DNA of 64,000 bases from Raffaelea ambrosiae (GCA_002778195.1 PCDI01000017.1:407092-471091), one strand, 5' to 3'. Positions 11,578-23,045 are shown, counted from the stretch's first letter. The notes: generated by a model from the sequence alone, not told the origin. Made by a program: numbers and translations.

Positions 11578-12397
11578 TGGGCCATGCTCGTCCTCACACA
11601 CACACACACACACTCTCTCTCTCTCTCTCTTTCTCTCCCCTGTCTTTCCCTCTCTCCCTCTCTCTTTCTCTCTTTGCTTCCTTTTTTTCTCATCTTTTTA
11701 AACCCCATTACAGCTCTTTTTAATCTGCTGCATTTCCTTGCATTCTGCGTTTGCTGGTTTTTTTTTTTTGTCTTTGTTTGATTTTCCTCTTTCCTCTTTT
11801 TTTCTTTCTTTTTTCTTCTGTTTTCATTGTTTTCGGCGCATTCAAATGGTTATGGACACACTTGGGAACCAAACATTGGAGCGAATGCTTTTTTTTTTTT
11901 TGGCATGGGATGAAACACGAAACCACTGGATGGGATGGATGGCCTTTTCTCCTTTTCTTCTTTTTTTTTTACCTGTTCTACTGTTTTCTATGGCATCACG
12001 GTGGTAGTGAACAGCCACTTACCCACCACTACTTACTACTCTCTTACGACATTGTAATCCGGTCACTTTTTTGGTCCTGCGAGGACACCCCAATTGTATC
12101 TTACTTCACTCGAGCCTACTTTCTTTTTCTCTTGTTTTTGTCATGATGGAACAGACTTTCAGTCATTGTCTCTCAACTCTTTCGCTCCTTCATTCTCTAG
12201 GCCTACTCTTATACCTACACCACTATACTCGTTATGTAATGCTATCCAGAGGGAAACAAAACTTTTCACAAACAAGACTGAAAATGACGGGCCAAAAAAA
12301 AAAGAACAAAAAACCTGCGTTAAAGTACAAATTTGAAGAAACCTATTACAACACAAGACACACCCAAACCGTTCTTCCCCCCTCGCCGTACTCCCTT
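11578..12397. other. Convergent 3' flanks of RBR ligase and Fox2
   Basis: No gene is supported. A (CA)n/(CT)n microsatellite lies at about 11597-11670, followed by T-rich sequence. It should hold the 3' untranslated regions of both flanking genes. Confidence 0.6.
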
Positions 12398-15300
12398 TCA
12401 AATCTTGCTCTTCTCGCTGGCCGACACCAGCTCGGCGGCCGCACCGCCGATGGCCAGCTTGCCCGTCTCCTTGACCTTGGTCTGGAAGATGATCTTGCCC
12501 GGGTTCTGCGCATCCTTCCACATCTCCGTCACCAGCGTCTGGCCCGGGAACACCGAGCCGGCAAACCGCACCTTGATGTTCTTAAAGGGGCCGTACGTCT
12601 CGTACACCGCCTTGCCCGCAAAGCCAAAGAAGCACAGGCCGTGCAGAATCGGCAGCTTGAAGCCGCCCATCTTGGCAAACGACGGGTCCACGTGCAGCGG
12701 GTTGTAGTCGCCGCTCAGCCGGTACAGTGCCGCCTGCTCCTCCGTCGTCTTGGCCTCCACCACGGCGTCGGGCGCCCGCTGCGGCGGCGTGTTGGCCGCC
12801 GTGGCCGCGCCGCGGTCGGACGCCTTGCTGCTGCCGCCGAAGCCGCCGCTGCCGCGCAGGAAAACAACCATCTCGTTGTAAAACACCTCCTTGCCCGTGT
12901 TGGCGTCGACCGTGGTGACGCCGTTGCGCACAATGGCCGACTTGCCCTTGTCCACGACCTCGATCAACTTGCCCGTCGACACCAGCTTGGCCGACGTCGG
13001 GATCGGGTACTGGCGCACCTCCAGGTACTGCTCGCCGTGCAGCAGCATCATGGGGCTGAAGTTGGGCACAATGTCGCTGAAGCTGTACGGCAGCTGCACG
13101 TCAAATGGCGGGATCACACCAAAGGTCGGGATCACCTGGAAGTCGTCGGCACCCTCGCTGTGCATGTGTTAGAGAGAAAAAAGTAATCAAGGACAAAGAC
13201 AAGGGCCGGTTCTGAATGACTTACAAGACATATTTGATCTCGTCGCGCTTGGCACCGACACCCAAGTTGTACAGCATCACATCGCGCTCGGTGTACTCGA
13301 ATTCGGTCGGGTCCGGATTGGCGGCCTTGGCCTCTTCGATGTTCTTGAGGTAGTTGGTATCGTCCGAATCATCTTCATCCTGGAGGTTCCAAAAAAAAGT
13401 AAATTGTGAGATTCTATCTATAGATACAGAAATTACAACAAAAACACAGGAAGCACCAGGAAGAGACTAGAGCGAAGGGAGAGTATCATCGTAGAACAAT
13501 CTCCTCCTCTTCTTCCTCCCCTTTGGTTTGGGCAATGCGAGAAAAAGCAGTCAATCATACCTTGGCCGCGATTGGCTTCTTGTCCTTCACAAGCTTCAGG
13601 ATCCAGGTCAGGCACTCGGCAGGATGCGTCGGGTAGTCAGCCTTGCCGTTGTCGAAGTCGGTGATCTCGTCCCACTTTTCGGCGACGGCCTCGGGGGTCA
13701 GAGGCTTGTCCACGGGGAACTGCACGCCAGAGGACCGCTGGAAGCGGGTGCGGCCGGCCCAGCCGCTGCCAATCTCGTATATACGGCCGGTCGGGTCGCT
13801 GGGGACCTTGTCGCTCGACAGGGCCAGAACCAGCGGGGCAATGTAGTCGGGCTTGAAGGCCTGGACCATCTCCTCGGGCAGAATGGTGCGGGTCATGGCG
13901 GTACCGGCGTTGGGGGCAATGACGTTGACATAGATGTTGTCCTTGGCGCCCTCATGAGCCAGGGCCAGCGAGAAGCCAAGAATGGCGCATTTCTAAAGAG
14001 AAAAAAAAAAGTTAGTGGACTCAAGTTCACAACGCTCCGTGTGTGTGTGTGTGTAATCGCCTCAGACTTACCGCTGCAGAGTAGTTGGCCTGGCCAAAGT
14101 TGCCGTAGATGCCGCTGGTGGAGGTCGTGTTGACGACGCGGCCGAACTTCTGCTTGATAAAGTAGGGCCAGGCAGCCTTGGTGACCTTGAAGGTGCCGCG
14201 AGCGTGGACGTTCATGACGGCATCCCACATCTTGTCGTCCATGTTGGCAAAGGCCTTGTCGCGCAGAATGCCGGCGTTGTTGATGACAATGTCGATGCGG
14301 CCAAAGGCATCGATGGCGGCCTTGACCACGACATCGCCGTCCTCGGCCGAGGCCTTGACGCCGACGGCCTTGCCGCCCAGAGCCTTGATCTCGTTGACGA
14401 CGTCGTCGGGGTTGACCAGGTCGTTGACAACAATGGACGCGCCGAGCTTGGCAAAGGCCAGGGCGTAGGCGCGGCCGATGCCGGCACCGCTGCCCGTGAT
14501 CAGGGCCACGCGGCCGCTGAAGTCGACCTTGGGGCCCTGGGCGTTGGCGCCCAGTTCCTGGGACTCCTCGAGCAGGGTCAGGAAGTCGTTGGGGCCCTGG
14601 GGGTACTGGGCGTCGGCAAAGTCGTTGAGGCTGTCCCACTTCTTGATGACGGCGCTCGGGGTGTAGCTGTCGTCGCACTTGAGCAGCTGGCCGCCGGCGC
14701 GCTGCCAGCGCAGCTTGGAGACGTGGCCGCCGCCGACCTCGAAGAGGGCGCCGGTTTCGGCCTCGTTGGACGCGTGGGCGAGGTAGGCGACCAGGGGCAC
14801 GACAAAGTCGGGGCTGGCCAGCTTGACAATCTCGGCATCGACCAGCGTGTCGGTCATGCGGCTGGCAGCAACGGGCGAGATGACGTTGGCGAGGATGTTG
14901 TACTTGAAGCCCTCCTTGGCGAGGGTCTCGGTGAAGCCGATCTGGGCCGTCTTGGCGGCCGAGTAGGTGGCGAGCTTCGGGGCGCCAAAGACACCGGCAG
15001 AGGACGTGGTGTTGATGACGCGGCCGTACTTTTGCTTGCGGAAGTGCGGCCAGGCGGCGCGGGCGCACTTGTAGCTGCCGCGCACGTGGGTCTTGATGGT
15101 GAGGTCCCAGTCCTCGTCGGTGGTCTCAGAGAAGGGCTTTTCGATGATGATGCCGGCGTTGTTGATCAGGACGTCGATGCGGCCAAAGGTCTGGACGGCC
15201 TGCTCGATGATCTTCTCGCCGTCGTCGACAGAGTCGTAGTTGGCCACGGCGGTGCCGCCGGCAGCCTTGATCTCGCCGACAACAGCATCGGCGACCTGGG

Positions 15301-15549
15301 GGGGGGGGAGGAGGTTAGGGAAGAAGGCCAAAGCTTAGACGGGTGTGGGCCGAGGGAGACGGGAGAAGAGGCGAGGCCGGAGCTTACCTGTTTTGACGGG
15401 CTGCCACTGCCAACCTTGGATACGCCAATGTCGTTGACGACCACCTTGGCGCCGCGCGAGGCGAAGAACAGCGCATAGGCCTTGCCGAGGCCCGCGCCGG
15501 CGCCGGTGACGACGACGACCTGGTTGTCGAAGCGCAGGGGGCTAGCCAT
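12398..15549 (-). CDS. fox2: Peroxisomal multifunctional beta-oxidation enzyme (hydratase-dehydrogenase, MFE-2/Fox2)
   Basis: Five exons: 15388-15549, 14072-15295, 13561-13992, 13225-13379, 12398-13157, giving 910 residues, normal for fungal Fox2. It carries out the second and third steps of peroxisomal fatty-acid beta-oxidation. Two short-chain dehydrogenase domains each start with an NAD-binding glycine motif (TGAGAGLGKAYAL and TGSGAGIGRAYAL). Their YxxxK sites are Tyr165/Lys169 and Tyr459/Lys463; the second is cut by intron 2 between YSAA and K. The C-terminal hotdog (MaoC-like hydratase 2) domain holds GDYNPLHVDP, with predicted catalytic Asp808 and His813. The protein ends SKI, a conservative type-1 peroxisomal signal. 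All junctions keep phase, and intron 1 has a C11 tract abutting the acceptor. A CCGAGG hexamer lies upstream. Confidence 0.93.
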
Positions 15550-17081
15550 TGTGACGACGTGTGTGTGAGAGACGAAGGGAAGCTGCGACGAAAAGAGGGA
15601 AGAGAATGCGAGAAAGGCCAAGGAAGCTCAAACGCCGTGAGAGGATGAGGGAACGAGAGAGAGAAAGAAAGAGGGAAAACGAGATGGGAATGGACGAGAT
15701 GCAACGAGGACAGGAGGGGGAAGAAGTGAGGGAGAAGAAGGGAGAAGAGGGAGAGTATTTCAAGCGAGGTAGTTCCAAGTCCAAAACTGGGGATGCCGGA
15801 AAGATAAAGAGAGCCACGGAGAGCTCGTCCACATGCCAAAAAAAAACCCCACAGCAAAATAGCCGGCCAAGGGTACCTTTTTGGGGGAGAGAACAACAAT
15901 CCACAGGCAGCACGTAATAGTTACCAAGTGTATATGAAGAGCGGGCGAACACAGACCAGCAAAAGGGATGGAAAGGGCAGGCACGGCAAAAGGGACCGTT
16001 TGCGGTACCGTTTTGCGGTCGCTCGCGTTTTTGCTCTGGCCTGCATCTCGGCAACTCCATTCCCCATCACTCGACGCTGGGCCGAGGCTCAGCTGGGGCA
16101 GAGAAAAGATGGGGAAGGTGCGAACGGCACCCTGGCTGGCCGAGCTAGCGACTGGCCCCGGTACGAGTACGACGAGCATGTACTTTGTACTATGTATCTG
16201 ACATGCAATAATTTACATAGGATGACTCTCAGGCATTTGGCACGGCATTATTAGCGGCTGCCCCGGAGAGCTGGCGGGTCCCCAGCAGCGAACGACCGCA
16301 GCGTCAGTCGCCGCTTCCCTCGTGATTGCCGAGCGGGGCAGAAAGCTCTTGCCTCCCTGGACGCTGAAGAGAGACAAGGCGCCCCCCCCCCCCAGAATGA
16401 TGACACCGGACTCCTTTGCCACGCTCCGCACTCGTCGCTTCTGTGGGCGTGTGGGCAATGTGGGGTCCTCCTGTTGCGACTTGTTGGAGAAGGGAAGGCG
16501 TGGCCGGGGAAAGAAATGTCCCATCTTCACATGCCAGCCACGGTGCAAGACAGTGTCGGAAATGAACTGTACGAGAGCTGTCGGGTCTGTCAGGTGACGA
16601 GTCATGAACACTTCTGCGCTTCTCTCCGTCTCTCTTCGCATCGTGAAAAAAAAAACACAAAAAAAAACACAAAAAAACCACTGACGTATGGTTGGCACGC
16701 GGCCAGGTGGGCATGTTCGCCGGCCGGACGCTCACGGAACACACTGTTCCAAAATCCCCCGGTGCCATGCGCGCCCGGCCCTGGAAGGTACCCTCGCCAT
16801 CGCTGATTGTACTGTGGCTACTGCGGCCATTGCCGCTACCACCACCACCACTACCACCACCACTGCTTTCGCGGCGCATCTTCGCAACGCCGGGTGGAGG
16901 AGGAAACATTCTTTCACCGCAGGCCACAGCCACTTTTCGCTTCGCCGTATTAACCGGTCCCCGCAGTGGTAGTCGTGGACAGAACCACAGGCCGCCATCC
17001 GTGTGTCCATCCTCCGTGTGTCCATCCTCTGTGCGTGCGTCCGGTCCATCCTCCTCGTCGTGTTGTGCCTCCGTCCCCGCC
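15550..17081. other. Divergent promoter region of fox2 and the Tda10-like kinase
   Basis: No separate gene is supported. It contains a CCGAGG hexamer at 16082-16087, a C13 run near 16381-16394, interrupted A runs near 16645-16678 and CCA repeats near 16840. A 15-bp tandem unit (atcctccgtgtgtcc type) occupies about 16997-17050 in the probable kinase leader. The kinase frame stays open upstream of 17082 to 16692, but that part is compositionally biased and not needed by the family. Confidence 0.55.
16082..16087. promoter_or_regulatory. CCGAGG hexamer, candidate FarA/FarB fatty-acid response site
   Basis: CCGAGG is the core motif known for the FarA/FarB regulators of fatty-acid genes in Aspergillus. 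Here it is 533 bp upstream of the fox2 start codon. A six-base match in GC-rich DNA is weak evidence alone. Confidence 0.3.
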
Positions 17082-18092
17082 ATGGCGACCTCATCCCAGC
17101 CCACCATTGTCGACGACAAGTCGCCCATCTGCGTGCCGTTCATCCTGCAGCGGCTCGCGGCGTACCGGCAAGCCAACCCGACCCAGCGGCCGTTTGTCGT
17201 CGGCATCAACGGCGTCCAGGGCGTCGGCAAGACCACCCTCGTCCGCACCCTCGCGCACACGCTGCAGCAGCAGCAGGGCCTCGAGACGCTCGTCGTCAGC
17301 ATCGACGACTTTTACCTGACCCACCACGACCAGCGCGCCCTCGCCGCCGCCCACCCGGACAACCGGCTCGTGCAGGTCCGCGGCGAGCCGGGCACGCACG
17401 ACACGCGGCTGCTGCAGCACTTTTTCGATGCCGTGTGCGCGGGGCAGCCCGCGCACGTGCCCCGCTACGACAAGGCCGCATTCGCGGGCCAGGGCGACCG
17501 CGTGGCGCCCATGCCGGCCGTCGCGGGCCAGCTGGTCAACGGGCCCGGGCAGAAGCCGCTGCAGGTGGTCATTGTGGAGGGGTGGTGTGTCGCCTTCCGC
17601 CCAGTGGCCGAGGCCGAGATCCAACAGAAGTGGGAGGCAGCCAAGGCCCAGCAGGCAGCCAAGGCCCAGCAGGCAGAGGGGGGAACAGAGGCCTCGGGAG
17701 ACTCGTCTGCGGCGGAAGAGGGGGGGCGGTTTCCCTCCCAACTCCCGACACACGCACTGGACGACCTTCTCTTTGTCAACCGGCAGCTCGCCGCGTACGA
17801 CGTCGCCCTCACCGACCGCATCGACGCCATGATCCACCTGGACGCCGAGCAGACGCCGTACGTCTACGCCTGGCGCCGCGAGCAGGAGGCGGCCCTGCGC
17901 CGCGAGCGCGGCACCGGCATGACCGACGATGAGGTCGACCGCTTTGTCGACGCCTACTACCCGGCCTACGAGCTGTTTGCCGACGGCGTGCGCCGGGGCA
18001 TCTTCGCCGGCCGAGACGACACGAAAAAGGGCCACCAATTGCGGCTCATTGTCGGGCGCGACCGTCGGGTCAAGGAGAGCATTGTGATCTAG
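17082..18092 (+). CDS. P-loop kinase of the Tda10 / D-glycerate 3-kinase family
   Basis: A single exon of 336 residues. The family is ATP-dependent; plant members phosphorylate D-glycerate, and yeast Tda10 (YGR205W) is a close relative whose substrate is unclear. The Walker A is GVQGVGKT (residues 44-51), followed by SIDDFYLTHHDQ and RGEPGTHDT, both typical of this uridine-kinase-like fold, and VIVEGWCVAF, then the C-terminal YxxW and helical segments. The start at 17082 matches the family N-terminus; the frame is open further upstream without domain support. An insert of about 35 residues after EIQQKWE contains a duplicated AAKAQQ unit and acidic/Gly sequence absent from short homologues. 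The protein is probably cytosolic, as no signal is seen. Substrate is inference only. Confidence 0.85.
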   Translation: MATSSQPTIVDDKSPICVPFILQRLAAYRQANPTQRPFVVGINGVQGVGKTTLVRTLAHTLQQQQGLETLVVSIDDFYLTHHDQRALAAAHPDNRLVQVRGEPGTHDTRLLQHFFDAVCAGQPAHVPRYDKAAFAGQGDRVAPMPAVAGQLVNGPGQKPLQVVIVEGWCVAFRPVAEAEIQQKWEAAKAQQAAKAQQAEGGTEASGDSSAAEEGGRFPSQLPTHALDDLLFVNRQLAAYDVALTDRIDAMIHLDAEQTPYVYAWRREQEAALRRERGTGMTDDEVDRFVDAYYPAYELFADGVRRGIFAGRDDTKKGHQLRLIVGRDRRVKESIVI

Positions 18093-19018
18093 CCCGGCCG
18101 ATGTAAAGAAAGGAGCCGATAACGAAAAGATGGATAATCGTGATAGAATGAGGAGCGAGCAGGGCTGCTTCTTATCACGCGTCATCGTGTGTTCTTGATA
18201 TATATATAAAGGGGAAAAACAAGTCAAAATACAAATGTACAACATGAAATACCCGTGGGGAAAGGATTCATGGAAGACCCCCCCCTCGCTGAATAGGAAG
18301 AACCCATTGATCCTCTCCATTCATAATCATTGGTCGTGACAAAACAAAAGAATACAGATCGAACAAAGTCAAATCAGAACGACCACCCAGCTAAAACCTC
18401 CCATGTCGTATGAAAATAACAAATAAGGAGCAAGCAGAGAACTACATAAGCGCAAACACACGCGCACAAACACACACGCATAAACAAACCATAATATCAT
18501 TAGTCGTCAAAGCTCGTCCGGCTGTCCCTTCAGATCGCACTCGCGCCCATCCAGAGTCACATCGATTTGCTGTCGTCTTCCTTTTTTGCCTTCTCATTTT
18601 GCCCTGTCGCTTGTCATAAGCTGTCGAGTAATTCCGGGCCAAAAACCATTGGCTGGTGGGTAGGCGTCAAAAAAAAAAGAAGACAACGTATATCTCGGCA
18701 GCGGATTCGGGAATCGACCTCGGTCTCATTCTTCCGATAGGGAGAAAGGTTTAACACAATAAGCACACACACGCAAAACACAACACAAAATGCCATCCCA
18801 TTGTACAATTACAGTGTACACCGTTCCGTGTCCCAACCTGTACCCAGATGAGATGATGTTTCTGGAACCCTGTTGTGTTCTATTGCCCACAATTTGTTTT
18901 TCTTTTTTTTCTTTTTTTCTTTTCTTGCTTTCTTGCTTTCTTGTCTGAAAACGTTCCGAATCTCGCGTGGATGCATGGATCCTGTCTTGGTTCTTTGCTT
19001 CAATCTCTTTTTGTCGTC
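18093..19018. other. Convergent 3' flanks, no gene
   Basis: No coding region is supported. AT-rich sequence with A and T tracts and CA-rich patches lies between the ends of the kinase and ECM11-domain genes. Confidence 0.6.
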
Positions 19019-20668
19019 CTAACTGTCCACTGCCCGGCCGCGCATCATTCCTTCGCCGTCGTGCTTCAGGTCGTCCAGGGTGCGCTCTATGCTCTCCATC
19101 TTGACGCGCACCATTTTCTCCCGCTCGGCAATCTCCGCCTCAAAGTCGGCCACCTTCTTGCGCTTGGCCTGGCGTGACAGTCGGATCTTGTTGGTCAGCT
19201 CCGCAAACTGCGCCAGGAACCAGTCGCCGCACTCGTCCCACTCCTGCACCGACATTTCCGTGAAGAAGTGGTGCTGGCTGTTGGCGTCTTTGGCCTTGTA
19301 GTGCGCCAGCCGCTCCTCAATGGACAGTCGCGGCGGCGTGCTCACGGCTGCCGCTTGCACAGCTGCCCGTGCCGGGTCATGATCAAAGGGCTCGTTGCGG
19401 AGCTCCGAGTAGCTCATCGAGTGCAGGAGGCTGTCATCGTAGTCGGGGCTAAGAGCCCGCTTTCGAGACATCTTCTTCTCACGCCGGCTTCCGCCGCCGC
19501 CGCCGCCGCCGCCCATAGTGCCTCCGACGCGAGGTAACGAGCTTTCTTGCAGCCGTTTCTGGGGCACAGATGGCGGTGGCCCTTGCGGAGGCTGCCGTGT
19601 CGGAGAGCGGAGAGGGCGTGGCGTACGCTGGTGCGTCGCTTCCTCGGCGTCACTGTGGAATGTTGCCGATTCTGATCGTGTCGGCGTGCGGCCCAGCGGC
19701 CGGTCTGAGTGGTAGTAAGGCGACTGGTCGAGACCGTGGCTCGGCTCTGGGGCCTTTGATCCTCTCTCAACCTTGACAGGCGTCCGTTCTGGAGACCCGG
19801 GCCCTGCTGCCTCGTCGTGCGTGCCGTGTGCCAGACGATCTGTAAATGAAGCGCGGCGTGTAGCGGCCCGTGTATCACGCAGTGCGTACTTGGAGTGCTT
19901 TAGAACCGGGATTTTCCTGGACGGGGATCCGCCGTACGGGACCGACTCCACATAAGGGTCGTCCGCCGGTGTTGCTGTATGCCCGTTGCCACTGGTGGGC
20001 AGTATGCGAAGAATGCCGCGGTCCCCGAGAAGAAGCGGGGCAGTAGGTTCTTCAGCACCAGGAGCTCGGTCGTGTTCGCTGCGGTCGTAGTTGTGCTTGG
20101 TGCGGTTGGACGGGAATGGGCTTTCGTAACGGTTCGGTATTGCTCGCGGAGCTCGAGCTGCAGTGGCGACGCTCTCTGCGAACATGGAATTTATGCTGGA
20201 CTCCTCCCAGATCTGCTGCTGCTGCTGCTGGGCCTGCTCCGAAGAAGCTGGGTGAGGTCGGCTACCGCCAGTATTAATATTGTTGTTGTTGAGGTTGTTG
20301 TTATTGTCCGAGCTGGATCGCGAGTGCTGGAGGGAAGGTCGTCGTTGCGGTCGGGGGGGTTGCTGCTGCTGCTGCTGCTGTTGAAATAGTTGCTGTCTTG
20401 GGGGAGAAATGGTAGGAATGGCGCTGGCCTGGTGACTCGGAGTAGCACTGCGCATGGGAATGGGGATCTTGGCCGCCTCAGCGAGCTGCTGCCGCGCGGA
20501 TAGTGGAGGGGGCGCAGCACCAGCAGAAGCTTGTATTGGGTGTGGTTGTGGAGCGCCCGTTTGGGCAACGGTCTTGGGGCCGGCGCTGGTGGGCGCGCCT
20601 GGGCTGCTGCCCTTGGGCTCGGAACTTCGCATATATCGCAGCATCTTGAGTTGGGTGGCGGGCATCAT
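19019..20668 (-). CDS. ECM11-domain protein (possible meiotic synaptonemal-complex factor)
   Basis: A single exon of 549 residues that begins with two Met codons (MMPATQLKMLRYM); the first is used. Most of the protein is disordered, rich in Ser, Pro, Gln and Arg, with Gln and Asn runs from trinucleotide repeats. The conserved part is the last 90 residues or so: MSVQEWDECGDWFLAQF, then a charged coiled coil (RLSRQAKRKKVADFEAEI onward). This resembles the C-terminal ECM11 family domain. Yeast Ecm11 is a SUMO-modified component of the synaptonemal complex central element, but roles in filamentous fungi are hardly known. A Gly run (GGGGGGGG) precedes a basic KKMSRKR patch that could be a nuclear signal. 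Family assignment is moderate and rests on the tail alone. Confidence 0.65.
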   Translation of the reverse strand: MMPATQLKMLRYMRSSEPKGSSPGAPTSAGPKTVAQTGAPQPHPIQASAGAAPPPLSARQQLAEAAKIPIPMRSATPSHQASAIPTISPPRQQLFQQQQQQQQPPRPQRRPSLQHSRSSSDNNNNLNNNNINTGGSRPHPASSEQAQQQQQQIWEESSINSMFAESVATAARAPRAIPNRYESPFPSNRTKHNYDRSEHDRAPGAEEPTAPLLLGDRGILRILPTSGNGHTATPADDPYVESVPYGGSPSRKIPVLKHSKYALRDTRAATRRASFTDRLAHGTHDEAAGPGSPERTPVKVERGSKAPEPSHGLDQSPYYHSDRPLGRTPTRSESATFHSDAEEATHQRTPRPLRSPTRQPPQGPPPSVPQKRLQESSLPRVGGTMGGGGGGGGSRREKKMSRKRALSPDYDDSLLHSMSYSELRNEPFDHDPARAAVQAAAVSTPPRLSIEERLAHYKAKDANSQHHFFTEMSVQEWDECGDWFLAQFAELTNKIRLSRQAKRKKVADFEAEIAEREKMVRVKMESIERTLDDLKHDGEGMMRGRAVDS

Positions 20669-21853
20669 CGCCCTACAGAGGCACGAGACACAGCTCTGGG
20701 CGAGCGCTGGCAGCGGCGTCCGGCAATTGGGGCGACAGGCAGCAGCAGGAGCAGGAGCAGCAAGGCGCCAGCGCTGCGCGGCTCGGCTGTGTGCTGTCGT
20801 GGTGGCCGGCTGCGTGTCGTGGTGGTAGTCGTCGTGGGAGTCGTCGTGGGAGTGGTCGCGGGAAGCGCAGGAAGCGTGGGAAGCGTGGTAGGCGTCGTTG
20901 ACGTTTTAGTTGTCGCGCAGTTGACGTGGTAGGCGTCGTAATCGCTGCAGTCGCCGCGTACTCGGTGTGGTAGCTGTCGTCGCCTCGTCTGAGGACAGTG
21001 TGGCAATCGTGGTGACCACGGTCGATCGTGGCCCGCTGTGGTGCTTTGTGGTGCTCGCTGCTCCGTCTCTGGACAGCGTTTCGTGGCAAACACAACAACA
21101 AAGACGCGCTGTCCACGCTCCTCATACGCTCGTGTCCAGCAGCTGCTGTCTTGTCTATGATGTCGGCGTGAAAACTGCTCGAGCGCGTCGCTTGGTTCGC
21201 GTCGCTCAGGAGGCGGCGTGTCGCTGCTTATGAGTGGACGCTGGTCGCGAGGGGGGGGCGTCGCCGTCGGGCTGCAGTGTGTACGTGCTGACCTGCGTCG
21301 TGGTGCTTCCTTCCTGCGTCCAACTGCGTCCTGCTGCGTCCTACTGCGAGTGGCGCATCGATGTCGCAGGTGCAAGGCCGGCTTGCTACCTCTCTGGGTC
21401 CAGAAGAGCCAACAGCACCGGACCTGCTGATAAGAGACGGCGTTATTATAGTTGGCCGTTGTTCCCTCCACCGCCTAGTGGCTGCATTGGGCTGCAAGTT
21501 CGATTCGACGAGGGATGGGCGTGCACGAGAAAGCCCGGAGGACGGGTGGAGGGCGGATGGCAGGCGAATGCAGGTCGAATGGGTGGTGGTCAAAAAAGAA
21601 AGGGGGGTGTGTGTGTGTGTGTGAGCGGCACAGAAAGTGTCAACGGTTTTTTGGGGGGTTCCAAGCAGCTTTACATATTAGTAGTGTTACTGACGTGGTA
21701 CCAATGGCGTCCAAGGAAAGTACGCGAAGTCAGGTGAACTGCAGGGTCCCCCCTTCCCTGATGGTGCGCCACACCTCGCTGGTGCTGTGCCCCACGTCTG
21801 CCGGCAAATGGGAAGGCGCGACTCATATCGAGAATGCACCTTCCTGGTTTTCG

Positions 21854-21893
21854 TTTTCGCTGCTTTTCGCTGCTTTTCGCTGCTTTTCGCTGC
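21854..21893. repeat. Four perfect tandem decamers (ttttcgctgc)
   Basis: Four exact head-to-tail copies of a 10-bp unit in noncoding sequence, read directly. Confidence 0.9.
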
Positions 21894-22620
21894 TTTCTGG
21901 CGCAAAAGTGTAGGTGTAGCTGCAGACACACGCAGAGGCCATACCATAGCAACTGCATGGTGCGGCCACCATGCAATGCGACACGGGCCTGTCACACAGG
22001 GTGGGTGGCCGGCAGTCGAGAGGCGAGCCAATGGACGCCGGCCAGCCAGCACGAGAACGAAGCGGCCCGGTGGGTTCTCGCGCTGTGTGTCTGTCCAGCA
22101 AACCGCTTGGCCAGCGAGATGAAGGGCATGAAACGAGCGACAGCAGCACTGGAGTTGGGCAGGAAGAAGACGCGGTGGGGCATATGACAGCTCACAGGCT
22201 GGTTTGCTGGCGTGGACAAAGCCATGGCAACGTGCATGGTGTAGAAAGCCAGACGCTGCAGTGGACTGATAGTCAGACACTCATGCAGAGGAAGACGGTG
22301 TGGCCATGTCAAGGCCAGAGCAAGGCCATGGCCAGACAAGACACCCAAGACACGCAGACGGCCATGCCAGGGGAAACCGGGCCTCGCGCTATATGGCCGG
22401 CAATTAAGCATGAATTTAAGAGGTGATGCCCGGCGTGTTGCGAGTTTGGGACGAACTGGGGGCGGATTTGTCTCAGTAGAGAGTATCCTGTGTAAGCTGG
22501 AGTAGCGTGTAGTTAATAGTTGCGAGCGGATTGGTGTGTGTAAGCTGTGCTCTAATAGCGGCTGTTGTCTTAACTACTAACAGTTAGTTGGTCGGCTTTT
22601 GCGCTTACAGGGGCTCTGGA

Positions 22621-22743
22621 TTATCGATCGGCGGCGGCTTCCGCTGTGTCGGTATGCACCGCTCTTTCCTTTTCCGACCGGCGGCGAAATCGCCATAGGA
22701 ACGATAAAAATCGTGAGCAAACAGAACAATTGCAATCCTATCT
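22621..22743. promoter_or_regulatory. Three HGATAR sites upstream of ureidoglycolate lyase
   Basis: CGATAA at 22621-22626 (minus), CGATAA at 22702-22707 (plus) and AGATAG at 22738-22743 (minus) lie 300-425 bp before the start codon. HGATAR is the binding consensus of AreA/NIT2-type nitrogen regulators, which control purine and allantoin breakdown genes in ascomycetes. Binding is inferred. Confidence 0.45.
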
Positions 22744-23045
22744 TGAACTTCATTCACAGCCAACACGGCCAATTCTGCTCAGCAATCGTCCCCTGACAAC
22801 ACCGTCGACCAACCGGCATCCCTACCGCAGGCATTGGGACGCAATTGACCCTTTTTTTTTTTTTCTTCCCCCTGGCCCCCCTTCTTCTTCCAACCCAACG
22901 CCCATCCCGCGCCGGCACGGCAAGACACAGACGGCAGCCAATATATCCCACCTCATTGGAAGACGAGAGTCGACAGGGCGGCCAATAACGCCCCCCACAG
23001 TGGTCCTCTAGATTCTGCATCAAGGCCTGACTGGCACGCCAAAAT

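Larger units (their letters stand above)
20669..23045. other. Divergent intergenic between ECM11-domain and ureidoglycolate lyase genes
   Basis: No gene is supported. The segment 20800-21000 is a degenerate GTCGTGG/GGTAGGCGTCG repeat field whose open frames code only for Thr/Ser-rich sequence. Four decamers lie at 21854-21893. The last 430 bp hold three GATA-type sites and a T14 tract. Open frames here, including a 268-residue minus-strand frame, look compositional. Confidence 0.5.

Noticed and set aside
14204..15478. Long plus-strand open frame (424 codons) opposite fox2
   Set aside because: It lies wholly inside the well-supported fox2 exons and reads as repetitive Gly/Asp/Val sequence.
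17091..18320. Minus-strand open frame (409 codons) overlapping the Tda10-like kinase
   Set aside because: Composition shadow of the kinase gene, whose P-loop and family motifs are clear.
20665..21471. Minus-strand open frame (268 codons) upstream of the ECM11-domain gene
   Set aside because: Thr/Pro/Arg low complexity arising from a degenerate GTCGTGG repeat field; no start context or domain.
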